A stretch of 11,114 bases of DNA from CAJBIL01 sp049295655. GTDB taxonomy: Bacteria > Pseudomonadota > Gammaproteobacteria > Burkholderiales > Rhodocyclaceae. Every line of letters starts with the position of its first letter. Positions within the stretch are counted from its first letter, which is position 1. Of this stretch, positions 1 through 6,926 are shown in pieces. The notes beneath the pieces are model-generated. The model searched no databases. It was given only the letters and a program-made list of their open reading frames with translations, and was not told where the DNA came from. The translations under genes and the position numbers were made by a program. The stretch spans positions 1-11,114 of the forward strand of contig JBAQRB010000095.1 in NCBI GenBank assembly GCA_049295655.1. The letters are read 5' to 3'.

Positions 1-1012
1 GGCTGTCCCCGCCGGCGGGCGTTACCCGGTCGTGGCCGATTTCGCCGAGGAGCTTCCACTGCTCCGCCAGGGAATAGCTCAGGCGCCCACCCAGGGACAC
101 CCAGCGCTGGTTGCCGGCATCGGACCAGTCCTGCTGATGGACGGCGGTGATCTGGCCGCCCAGGCGGGGGGTGGGCTGGAAGTGGAAATTCTCGACCAGC
201 CGCAGCCGGCGCTCGCTACTGCCGGCGGTGAGGTCGCCGGTGGTGCCGAGGCCGGTGCCCGGCCCCGCACCGTACTGGACGGCGAACTTGTTCCAGCCTT
301 TGAAAACGCCCTTCTGCACATGCTGGACGTTGAGCGCCCAGCCGGCATGGCGGTCGGGGCCGCCGGCCTGGTCGATGACGCTCAGGCCAAGCTGCAGTTC
401 CCCTTCGGGATTGACCGTCAGTCCCCGCAGCTGGAGGTCGTGGCGGGTCGCCATCACCTTCTGCTGCGGCCTGTCCTGGCGGAACAGGGCGTAGCTCAGC
501 TTGAGGTGGCCGATGCCGTAGTCCTCGATTCCGCCGCCGATGCCGCTCGGGTTCCAGTAGAAGAAATCGGTGATGTGGACGTCTTCCCGCTTGTAGAAAC
601 GCCGGCCGAGCCAGAAGTTGCCGCCGTTGAGGATGGCGAGCTTCTCCGCCGCCAGGTAGCCCTGGTAAAGCTCGTAGTCGTTTTTCCCGTCGCCCAGCCG
701 CTCGATTCCCGGGCGGCTGCTGGCCAGGGCGCCCGTGGCATAGGCGCGTAGCGTTTCGCCGCCTCCCCACTGGTGCAGGCTCTGGCTCAAGCCCAGTTCG
801 CCGTAGGTCTCGCACTCGTTGCCCAGGCGATACTTGCTGCCTGCCCCGGGGAGCTTGAAGCACACCTGCTCCCCGCCGGCGGAGGCACGCCCGCTCCCGG
901 CACGGACATAGCCCGTGGTTTCCAGGGCCGCGACCGGGAAGGATGCCGCCGCCACCAGGCAGCAGCAGGCACTGGCGGCCAGAAAACGCGGGTTCATGGG
1001 TAAAGGGTTCAT
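1..1012 (-). CDS. lamB: LamB-family maltoporin, C-terminus cut by the left edge
   Basis: This is the N-terminal 337 residues of an outer-membrane maltooligosaccharide porin; the frame stays open to the window edge, and the family is usually a little over 400 residues. An N-terminal signal peptide ends near residues 27-30, before LETTGYVRAG. Hallmarks of LamB follow: Tyr35 and Arg37 on the first strand, and Cys51 and Cys67 spaced 16 apart around SKYRLGNECETY, matching the loop-1 disulfide of E. coli LamB. The block GRRFYKREDVHITDFFYW lies near residues 136-153, and KGWNKFAVQYG near 238-248. The start at 1012 is preferred because AGGAA lies 8 bases upstream (1021-1025); the in-frame ATG at 997 has no such site. 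The loop holding Trp74 in E. coli looks shortened, from memory of that protein. The family forms trimers for passive sugar diffusion. No maltose ABC genes are in view, so the true substrate is open. Confidence 0.9.
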   Translation of the reverse strand, partial: MNPLPMNPRFLAASACCCLVAAASFPVAALETTGYVRAGSGRASAGGEQVCFKLPGAGSKYRLGNECETYGELGLSQSLHQWGGGETLRAYATGALASSRPGIERLGDGKNDYELYQGYLAAEKLAILNGGNFWLGRRFYKREDVHITDFFYWNPSGIGGGIEDYGIGHLKLSYALFRQDRPQQKVMATRHDLQLRGLTVNPEGELQLGLSVIDQAGGPDRHAGWALNVQHVQKGVFKGWNKFAVQYGAGPGTGLGTTGDLTAGSSERRLRLVENFHFQPTPRLGGQITAVHQQDWSDAGNQRWVSLGGRLSYSLAEQWKLLGEIGHDRVTPAGGDS

Positions 1013-1020
1013 GGGGCAAG
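991..1020 (-). repeat. 15-bp tandem duplication across the lamB start
   Basis: Positions 991-1005 and 1006-1020 match at 13 of 15 bases. On the minus strand each copy carries a CCCATGAACC core, so the start codon and the next codons are duplicated and the protein begins MNPLP-MNPRF. Only the upstream copy has a ribosome binding site at suitable spacing. The repeat could have arisen by slippage and adds five residues before the signal peptide core. Confidence 0.8.
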
Positions 1021-1025
1021 TTCCT
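1021..1025 (-). promoter_or_regulatory. Ribosome binding site of lamB
   Basis: AGGAA on the minus strand lies 8 bases upstream of the ATG at 1012. It decides the start in favour of 1012 over the repeated ATG at 997, whose upstream bases (CTTTACCC) offer no pairing. Confidence 0.6.
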
Positions 1026-1075
1026 GTCGTGGTGTCGAAGGGGTGGGCGGGATGGTCATGGGAAGGTGGATAGCC

Positions 1076-1170
1076 CCGTCATTCCGGCGAAGGCCGGAAT
1101 CTGACCGAAGGAAATGCAGAGCCAGGCTTTCGGAGCACAAACTGGATCCCGGCCTACGCCGGGATGACGG
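1076..1170. repeat. Paired-hairpin intergenic repeat (REP/BIME or MITE-like)
   Basis: Two hairpins face each other. The left one has an 8-bp perfect stem (1081-1088 with 1093-1100) and a GAAG loop. The right one has an 8-bp perfect stem (1146-1153 with 1158-1165) and a CTAC loop. The outer arms, beginning CCGTCAT at 1076 and ending ATGACGG at 1170, are inverted copies of each other over about 28 bases with a few mismatches, so the element can also fold end to end. About 40 bases separate the arms. Elements of this GTCATTCC(G/C)GCG type are widespread in proteobacteria. Its place downstream of HK3 and before lamB could stabilise the upstream message or separate the two transcripts. No T-tract supports a classic terminator. 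Confidence 0.85.
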
Positions 1171-1250
1171 AGTATTTGCGATGTGTGCATAGATTGGCCC
1201 CCGAGGTGAGGCTTCGCGCTGCTCGTTGTGGTCAACTGTTTTTTCAAGCT

Positions 1251-2912
1251 TCATGCCTTGCTCCCGGCGGTGATTGGCAGTTCGAGCGTGAAGGTTGCGC
1301 CCAGGCCCGGGCCGTCGCTCTGCGCAGTCAGCGTGCCGCCCATTTCGCGCGCCGCCAGGATGCAGCTATGCAGGCCGAAGCCGTGGCCGTTAGTGCGCGT
1401 CGTAAAGCCGTGGCTGAAGATGCGCGCCAGGTTCTCGGCGCTGATCCCGTCGCCCTCGTCGGCGACGCAGATCTGCAGGCGATGGACGCCACCACCGCCG
1501 GCCGCGCCGTCCCCCGAATCGGTCGCATCGACCATGCCGACGCGCAGCGTAATGCGCTGCGGTCGGCCGTTCGGCGCGGCCATCGCCTGCCCGGCGTTGC
1601 TGATCAGGTTCACCAGGATCTGCAGCAGGCGATGCTTGTCGAGCGGCAGCACCGGCACCTCGGCATAGTCCTTGATGACGCTGGTTTCCTGGCGCGTCAG
1701 CGCGTCGGCATTGATGCGCAGGGCGTCGTCGAGCAGGTCGCGGATCTGCACCGGCTCGACGAGGCGGACCGTGTTGCCGTGCGATTGCTGCACGGCGACG
1801 ATGTCCTTGATGTGTTCGACGCTGCGCGCCAGCCGGCCAAGTTCTTCGAGGATGCTCGTCTGCTCGGTGGCCAGCGCGTCGGCCAGCTTGTTCAGATACT
1901 CGGGCAGGCGGCGGCCTTTCTCGTCATGGCTGAAAAAGTCGCCGAGGTCGGCGGCGTGCGCGTCGATCAGCTGCGCGGCGCGCTGCAGCCCCGCCGCCTT
2001 CGAGTTGCGGATCTGGTTATTCACCAGGCTGGCTGAAATATTCACGCTGTTCAGCACGTTGCCGACGTTGTGCAGGACATTGGTGGCAATTTCGGCCCTG
2101 CCGGCCTGGCGCGCCGTGGCCACCAGTTCGGCCTGCGTCGCGCGCAGGCTGTCGCGCATTTCCTTCATCGCGGCGAGCAGGCTCGTCTTGTCGTCGGGTC
2201 GGGTGTCGATGCGCACTTCAAGATCGCCTGCGGCAATCCTGCGGCTGATGTTGGCGGCGTATTCCAGTTCGCCGCCGAGTTGTTTTTTCAGGGTCCGGAT
2301 AATGAGGAAGGCGGCGATGCCGCTGAGGATGATGGAGAGCAGCGTGAGCCCGACGACAATCCATGTCGCCTGCCCGTAGATGCGCCGCGCTGCCTGCTCG
2401 CCCGCATCGGCCAATACATGGTTGTATTGCCGATGGGCCTGAAAAGCATCGGTGATTTTGTCCACCGCCGGCAGACTGGCCTGCAGTAGCCGGTACGCTT
2501 CCTCGCGGCGCCCCGCGCTCGATGCTGCGAGGATATTTATGCGCTGCACATCATAGTCGGCAAGCGCGGCGCGATCAACGGCCAGCAGTTGCCGGCCCTG
2601 CTCGTCGCTCAGCAGGACTTCGTATTTCGCCAGCGTCGCGAGCATCTGCGTCCAGCCTGTCGCGAGCTGTTCATTGAGTGCAGCCTTCCCGGCCGGATCG
2701 GAACTCAGGACGTGCAGGGAAACATGGCTGGCCGCATCGACGAATTCCTGAAAGGTATCGTCCAGCACTTCATAGCTCGGGACGCTATTGACCGTCGCAT
2801 AGCTGGCGCTGTCGCGAACCCTTTCCATCGCCAGCAGGCCGATGGCGCCGATGCCGATCGTCCCGCTCAAGGCGACACCCACCAACAGGAATAATCGTTT
2901 TGTCACGGTCAT
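1251..2912 (-). CDS. Membrane histidine kinase HK3 with MCP-type four-helix sensor and HAMP
   Basis: A 553-residue inner-membrane sensor kinase. TM1 (about 6-28) and TM2 (about 183-205) flank a helical periplasmic region beginning with an MNSVPSYEVL-like segment typical of 4HB_MCP sensors. A HAMP domain follows (about 206-260, with AAGDLEVRI), then a linker into the kinase core. The H-box is the atypical VLHNVGNVLNSVN with His281 as likely phosphoacceptor. The ATPase domain has an N-box with Asn439 (LVNLISNA), G1 at Asp485 (DEGDGI), an F-box near HGFTTR, and G2 GHGFGLHS at 509-516. There is no receiver or output domain. The ATG at 2912 has GGAG 7 bases upstream. The gene begins 75 bases after the single-domain regulator, a looser link than the overlaps elsewhere. 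The kinase core closely matches HK1 and HK2; the sensor differs. The ligand is unknown. Confidence 0.93.
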   Translation of the reverse strand: MTVTKRLFLLVGVALSGTIGIGAIGLLAMERVRDSASYATVNSVPSYEVLDDTFQEFVDAASHVSLHVLSSDPAGKAALNEQLATGWTQMLATLAKYEVLLSDEQGRQLLAVDRAALADYDVQRINILAASSAGRREEAYRLLQASLPAVDKITDAFQAHRQYNHVLADAGEQAARRIYGQATWIVVGLTLLSIILSGIAAFLIIRTLKKQLGGELEYAANISRRIAAGDLEVRIDTRPDDKTSLLAAMKEMRDSLRATQAELVATARQAGRAEIATNVLHNVGNVLNSVNISASLVNNQIRNSKAAGLQRAAQLIDAHAADLGDFFSHDEKGRRLPEYLNKLADALATEQTSILEELGRLARSVEHIKDIVAVQQSHGNTVRLVEPVQIRDLLDDALRINADALTRQETSVIKDYAEVPVLPLDKHRLLQILVNLISNAGQAMAAPNGRPQRITLRVGMVDATDSGDGAAGGGGVHRLQICVADEGDGISAENLARIFSHGFTTRTNGHGFGLHSCILAAREMGGTLTAQSDGPGLGATFTLELPITAGSKA

Positions 2913-2950
2913 GCTTGCGCTCCGTTTTGTGCTCCGTTGACGGCGGCTAA

Positions 2951-2976
2951 AACCGGCTCGCCCGACCCGGCCGGTT
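2951..2976 (-). terminator. Weak hairpin between the response regulator and HK3
   Basis: A 7-bp perfect stem (AACCGGC 2951-2957, GCCGGTT 2970-2976) encloses 12 bases. Read on the minus strand the downstream arm runs into GGTTTTAG, a short T-run. It could be a weak terminator or attenuator that lowers HK3 expression relative to the upstream genes. The short stem and long loop make this tentative. Confidence 0.3.
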
Positions 2977-2987
2977 CTCCACGCGGC

Positions 2988-3347
2988 TCACGGGCAGACC
3001 GCCGTCAGCGCTTGCACGGTTACGGCGAGGCTTTCGAACTCCTCCGATTTGTCGAAGAAGTAATCGGCGCCCTGGTCTTTGCAGCGCTGGCGGAAATAGT
3101 CGTGGTTGCTGAACATCATCACCCGCGCCGCCGGGCGTTCGTGCTTGATCGTCTGCAGCAGATCCATGCCGTTGCCGTCGGGCAGGTCGATGTCGAGAAT
3201 GACCAGTTCGGGCTGCAGCGCGCGGAAGCGTTCCAGCCCCAGTTCGATGCGGTCGGCGAACACGATGTCGAGCGCCGCGATCTGGCCGAAGGCAAGTTTC
3301 AGCCGCACGCTGACGAGGTTTGAATCTTCGACGATGAGCAGCTTCAT
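2988..3347 (-). CDS. Single-domain response regulator (stand-alone receiver)
   Basis: A 119-residue protein that is only a CheY-like receiver. It shows the acidic pair Glu7-Asp8 (LLIVEDSN), the predicted phosphorylation site Asp52 in VILDIDLPDGNG, the switch residue Ser80 (MMFSNHD), and the conserved lysine Lys100. Lys100 is followed by Ser (DKSEEFE) rather than the usual Pro. There is no DNA-binding, GGDEF or other output domain, so it should act by phosphotransfer or protein contact. The ATG at 3347 overlaps the stop of the receiver-kinase gene (ATGA, 3344-3347) and has GGGAG 7 bases upstream. That spacing decides this start over an upstream in-frame ATG and implies production coupled to the kinase. 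Its cognate kinase is likely the receiver-kinase or one of the three membrane kinases, by inference from context. Confidence 0.93.
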   Translation of the reverse strand: MKLLIVEDSNLVSVRLKLAFGQIAALDIVFADRIELGLERFRALQPELVILDIDLPDGNGMDLLQTIKHERPAARVMMFSNHDYFRQRCKDQGADYFFDKSEEFESLAVTVQALTAVCP

Positions 3348-4756
3348 GATGCGTCTCCCGCCTTCGCCGGCTGGCGCACCGGCAGTTCGATGCGAAAACA
3401 CGTTCCCTTGCCGACCTCGCTGCGCACGTCGAGGCGGCCGCCGTGCTTCTGCACGATGCCGTAGGACAGCGACAGGCCCAGCCCGCGGCCCTGGCCGACC
3501 GGCTTGGTGGTGAAGAAGGGATCGAAGATGCGCGACAGGTTTTCGCTGGCGATGCCGCTGCCGCTATCCTCGACCTCGATCCACACGCGCTCGCCACCGC
3601 CGCCGGTGCGGATGCTGATCCGGCCGCGCTCGGTGCCGATCGCCTGCGCGGCGTTCACCAGCAGGCTCATCATCACCTGGTTGATTTGCGACGGCAGGCA
3701 TTCGATCTCGGGCAGGACACCGTAGTCCCTGATGACGTCGGCCTTGTTGCGCAGCTCGCCGCCGACGATGCCGAGCGTTGATTCGATTCCCTGATGCAGG
3801 TCGGCCCACTGCCAGTCGTCGCTCTGATCGACACGCGAGAAATCGCGCAGGTCGCTGACGATCTGCTGCACGCGGACGATGCCTGCGCGTGTCTCGCGCA
3901 TCAGCACCGGCAGGTCTTCCTTGCACAGGTCGAGCGCCAGGCGTGCGCCCAGTTGTTTGAGGCGCTCGACCTCCGCTGCCGCGCCGATCGACGGCAGCGT
4001 TGCTTCGTAGGCGGCCAGCATGCCGAGCAGCACCTTGTGGTAGCCGTCGAGCGCGCCGATGTTGGAGAGGATGAAGCCGACCGGATTGTTGATCTCGTGC
4101 GCAACGCCTGCGGCCAGCTGGCCGATCGAGGCGAGCTTCTCGGATTGCACGAGCTGGCTTTCGAGATGCCGGCGCTCGGCCATTTCGGCGAGCAAGGCTT
4201 CGTTGGACTGGCTGAGTTCGGCCGTTCGCCTGGCGACGGCGGCTTCGAGGCCGGCCATTTTCAGCGCCGCCTGCTGCGTCGCCTGCCACTTGGCGCAAAG
4301 CGCGCTGGCCAGTTGCGCGACCTCGATCGCATCGAAAGGCTTCTTCAGGATGAGCAGCCGGTCGCCGACGTCGAGCCGGGCCAGCATTTCGTCCCACGAA
4401 TAGTCGGCGTAGGCGGTGCAGATGACGATCTGCAGCAGCGGGTCTTCCTGCCACAGGTGTTCGATCGTCTCGACGCCGTCCCAGCCGGGCGGCATGCGCA
4501 TGTCGACGAAGGCGAGCGCATAGGGCAGGCCGCTGAGGCGCGCGGCGCGAACTTTCGCCAGCCCTTCGGCGCCCTGATAGGCCGAATCGAGCGCGAAGCC
4601 TTGCGTTTGCGGCTGCGCCGTCGCGCCAAACAGTGCCGACTCGACTTCGTCGAGCGCCTCGCTCGCCGCCGCCGGCGCCAGGATCTTGCGGAAATCGTCG
4701 TGGATCGCCGACGTGTCGTCGATCAGCAGGATGCGCCGGTTGTGCAGGGGGTTCAT
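3344..4756 (-). CDS. Soluble hybrid: N-terminal receiver plus histidine kinase
   Basis: A 470-residue cytoplasmic protein without membrane segments. The receiver (about 8-150) has Asp13-Asp14 (LLIDDTSA), phosphoacceptor Asp85 (FVDMRMPPGWDG), Thr114 and Lys139 (LKKPF). Between the acidic pair and Asp85 it is about 30 residues longer than a common receiver. A coiled coil (about 160-205) leads to a classical HisKA domain with His220 in GVAHEINNPVGF. The ATPase domain has Asn368, G1 DSGSGI at 397-402, an F-box FDPFFTT and G2 GRGLGLSL. It therefore belongs to a different kinase subfamily from HK1-HK3. The start at 4756 overlaps the HK2 stop (ATGA, 4753-4756) with AAGGGAG 6 bases upstream; a longer upstream reading would lie inside HK2. 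A receiver placed before a kinase suggests the membrane kinases phosphorylate Asp85 to control its activity, which is inference. Confidence 0.93.
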   Translation of the reverse strand: MNPLHNRRILLIDDTSAIHDDFRKILAPAAASEALDEVESALFGATAQPQTQGFALDSAYQGAEGLAKVRAARLSGLPYALAFVDMRMPPGWDGVETIEHLWQEDPLLQIVICTAYADYSWDEMLARLDVGDRLLILKKPFDAIEVAQLASALCAKWQATQQAALKMAGLEAAVARRTAELSQSNEALLAEMAERRHLESQLVQSEKLASIGQLAAGVAHEINNPVGFILSNIGALDGYHKVLLGMLAAYEATLPSIGAAAEVERLKQLGARLALDLCKEDLPVLMRETRAGIVRVQQIVSDLRDFSRVDQSDDWQWADLHQGIESTLGIVGGELRNKADVIRDYGVLPEIECLPSQINQVMMSLLVNAAQAIGTERGRISIRTGGGGERVWIEVEDSGSGIASENLSRIFDPFFTTKPVGQGRGLGLSLSYGIVQKHGGRLDVRSEVGKGTCFRIELPVRQPAKAGDAS

Positions 4757-6921
4757 GATGCGCTCCCTTTCGTGTCGATCGGCAGTTCGAGGATGAAGGT
4801 CGCGCCGAGGCCCGGCCCGTCGCTGTGCGCGCACAGCGTGCCGCCCATTTCCTGCGCAGCGATGGCGCAGCTGTGCAGGCCGAAACCGTGGCCATCCTTG
4901 CGCGTCGTAAAGCCGTGGGCAAAAATGCGCGCCAGGTTCTCCGCCGCGATGCCTTCGCCCTCGTCGGCGACGCAGATCTGCAGGCGGGGTCTGGCCACAT
5001 CGCCGGTCGAGTCAATCGTATCGACGATCGCCACGCGCAGCGTCATGCGCTTCGACCGACCGGGCGCCGCGTCCATCGCATGCTTGGCGTTGCTGATCAG
5101 GTTGACCAGGATCTGCAGCACGCGATGGCGGTCGAGCGGCAACACCGGCAGTTCGGCAATTTCCTTGAGCACGGTCACTTCGTGCCGCGTCAGCGCGCCG
5201 GCATTCATGCGCAGCGCGTCGTCGATCAGCTCGCCGACGCGCACCGGCGCGACGACGCACGAGGTGCCGGCATACGATTGCTGCGTGGCGACGATGTCCT
5301 TGATGTGGTCGACGCTCGTGCGCAGCTGCGCGAGTTCGTCGACGATCTCCTGCTGCTCGCTGGCCAGTGCGTCGACCAGCCGGTTCAGATAGTCGGGCAG
5401 CAGCTTGCCCTTCTCGTCGTGGGTGAGAAAAGTGCCGAGGTCGGCGGCGTGCGCGTTGATCATCTGCACCGCGCGGCTCAGCCCGGCCGCCTTCGAGTTG
5501 CGCAGCCGGCTGCCGATCAGTCCGGCCGAGACATTCACGCTGTTCAGGACGTTGCCGACGTTGTGCAGCACGTTGGTGGCGATTTCGGCCATGCCGGCCT
5601 GGCGGGCGGTGGCCAGCAGCTCGCTTTGCGCCGCGCGCAGCTGATCGGTGGTTTTTTCGTTGGCGCGCAGCGCCGCTTCGGCCGTTTGATTGGCCGCGGC
5701 GAGCGCCTCGACCATCTGGCTGCGCGCCTCCAGGAGTTCGTTGCGTTCCTGCTGCAGCGTCAGTTCGCGCTCGGCGCGCTGCCGCTCGAACTGTTCGCCG
5801 GCCAGCACGCGCTGCGCTTCGCCGAGGCGCGCCGTGCGCCCGGCGACGTCGCGCTGGACGCGGCCGAGCAGGACGTAGAAGAACAGCATCAGGCCGCCGC
5901 CGACGGCGATGCCGAAAGCCGCGACGCCGATCACCACGCGCCAGCGCTCGGCGGCGCCCGCCGTGATGTCGCGCAGCACGACGAGTTCGCCGATCTCCTG
6001 GCCGCGCAGGTTGGCGAAGGGGGCGACGATGGTCTGCGCGACCCGGCCGTTCCAGGCGATCTCGAAAGTCCGTTTGTTGTGTTGCTCGCCCACTGCCGCC
6101 AGGTGCGCGGCGATCGGCGGCGGCATTTCCTGCGTCGTCCGGCTGAGCACGAGCACGCCGGGAAACTCGTCCCAGGGCACTGGCTGCGCCTTTTTTGCCT
6201 GTGTTTCTTCCCACTTCGCCCGGTTGAAAAAGGACTTGTTGGCGGCGACGAAAACATCGACATCGAGGAAGTCCTTGATGCTCTGCATGATGTCCTCGAA
6301 CTCGATGCCCATCTCCAGGTAGCCGATCACCTCGCCGTTGCTGATCCACGGGTAGGCGACGCGCAGCGTGAAGCTGCCGAGCGGCCCTTGCTCGTTGCCC
6401 CAGAAAGGTTTGCCGGTGCGCTGCGCTTCCTGCAGGACGAAGCGGTCGATGCGGTCGCCATGCTTGTCGGGCGTTTGCACGCGCAGCAGCATGGTGCGGT
6501 CGGGCAGGATGAAATAGAAGTGGGTGATGCGGTTCTTGGCCTTGATCTCCTTCAGGATGGGCGCCGAGAGATCGAACAGTGCCTGCCGGTCGCGCGCGCG
6601 CAGGGCGGCTTCGAGATGCCGGTCCTGCAGCACCAGTTCCATGATCGAGCGAACGACCTGCACGCTTTCGGCCGACTTCTCGCGGAACATCGCATCCAGC
6701 GACGCGGCGGTGCGCGCGATGTCCTCGCTCTGCCGGTGCCGCGTGTCGATGACGAAGATCGCGACAAAGGTCGTCACCAGCAGCAGCAGCGCCGCCGCCA
6801 GCGGCAGCAGCACGCGCCAGCGCACGCCGGCGGCGACCGAGCGGACAGCGTCGCTTTCGCTCGCGTGACTGGGTCCGGCGCCGGTCAGGGTCATCGCATT
6901 TGTCGCATTCATCGTATTCAT
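4753..6921 (-). CDS. Membrane histidine kinase HK2 with large dCache-like periplasmic sensor
   Basis: A 722-residue sensor kinase. A 35-residue cytoplasmic tail precedes TM1 (about 36-58); TM2 is about 328-352. The roughly 270-residue periplasmic region contains ITHFYFILPDRTMLLRVQTP, then GNEQGPLGSFTLRVAYPW, then GYLEMGIEFED, which resembles a double-Cache (dCache_3-type) small-molecule sensor. A long coiled coil (about 354-440) joins it to the kinase core. His453 lies in VLHNVGNVLNSVN, followed by Asn611 (LVNLISNA), Asp653 (DEGEGI) and GHGFGLHS at 677-684. No HAMP is obvious. The start at 6921 has GGAAG 9 bases upstream (6931-6935). The frame extends upstream to 7173, but that part is out-of-frame HK1 sequence and is not protein-like. 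Its C-terminus ends in GSAS and its stop overlaps the receiver-kinase start, marking the two as coupled partners. Confidence 0.93.
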   Translation of the reverse strand: MNTMNATNAMTLTGAGPSHASESDAVRSVAAGVRWRVLLPLAAALLLLVTTFVAIFVIDTRHRQSEDIARTAASLDAMFREKSAESVQVVRSIMELVLQDRHLEAALRARDRQALFDLSAPILKEIKAKNRITHFYFILPDRTMLLRVQTPDKHGDRIDRFVLQEAQRTGKPFWGNEQGPLGSFTLRVAYPWISNGEVIGYLEMGIEFEDIMQSIKDFLDVDVFVAANKSFFNRAKWEETQAKKAQPVPWDEFPGVLVLSRTTQEMPPPIAAHLAAVGEQHNKRTFEIAWNGRVAQTIVAPFANLRGQEIGELVVLRDITAGAAERWRVVIGVAAFGIAVGGGLMLFFYVLLGRVQRDVAGRTARLGEAQRVLAGEQFERQRAERELTLQQERNELLEARSQMVEALAAANQTAEAALRANEKTTDQLRAAQSELLATARQAGMAEIATNVLHNVGNVLNSVNVSAGLIGSRLRNSKAAGLSRAVQMINAHAADLGTFLTHDEKGKLLPDYLNRLVDALASEQQEIVDELAQLRTSVDHIKDIVATQQSYAGTSCVVAPVRVGELIDDALRMNAGALTRHEVTVLKEIAELPVLPLDRHRVLQILVNLISNAKHAMDAAPGRSKRMTLRVAIVDTIDSTGDVARPRLQICVADEGEGIAAENLARIFAHGFTTRKDGHGFGLHSCAIAAQEMGGTLCAHSDGPGLGATFILELPIDTKGSAS
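6889..6921 (-). repeat. 9-bp tandem repeat over the HK2 start codons
   Basis: The first bases of HK2 are three imperfect 9-mers: ATGAATACG, ATGAATGCG and ACAAATGCG, followed by ATGACC. They encode MNT-MNA-TNA-M and give in-frame ATGs at 6921, 6912 and 6894. Only the first lies at a good distance from the GGAAG at 6931-6935. Slippage here would change the N-terminal length in steps of three residues without breaking the frame. Confidence 0.7.
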
Positions 6922-6926
6922 GGTGC

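Larger units (their letters stand above)
1009..1254 (-). other. 81-codon ORF bridging HK3 and lamB, probably not a real gene
   Basis: This frame begins with an ATG overlapping the HK3 stop (ATGA, 1251-1254) behind GGGAG at 1261-1265, and ends with a TGA overlapping the lamB start (ATGA, 1009-1012). That arrangement would allow translational coupling through the 238-base spacer. The product starts MKLEKTVDHNEQ and resembles no family I recognise. Its middle third is simply a translation of the paired-hairpin repeat, giving the arginine- and serine-rich sequence typical of spurious ORFs over such elements. It may be the remnant of a lost gene that once followed HK3, or chance. Outside this frame and the repeat I see no convincing promoter or terminator in 1013-1250. 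Confidence 0.2.

Noticed and set aside
216..1019. Minus-strand frame of 267 codons overlapping lamB in another phase
   Set aside because: The product is rich in Arg, Pro and Gly. The alternative phase starting at 1012 gives an unmistakable LamB sequence open to the window edge.
1076..1170. Paired hairpins as an insertion sequence or CRISPR unit
   Set aside because: There is no transposase, and there are no regular spacers; the structure fits a short non-coding REP/BIME-like repeat.
1225..1240. TTGACC on the minus strand as a -35 box for lamB
   Set aside because: No -10-like hexamer lies 15-19 bases downstream, and it is inside the ORF-like spacer. Not enough for a promoter call.
3794..5392. 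Plus-strand open frame opposite the receiver-kinase and part of HK2
   Set aside because: It crosses two well-supported minus-strand genes and switches character at their junction, as a shadow frame would.
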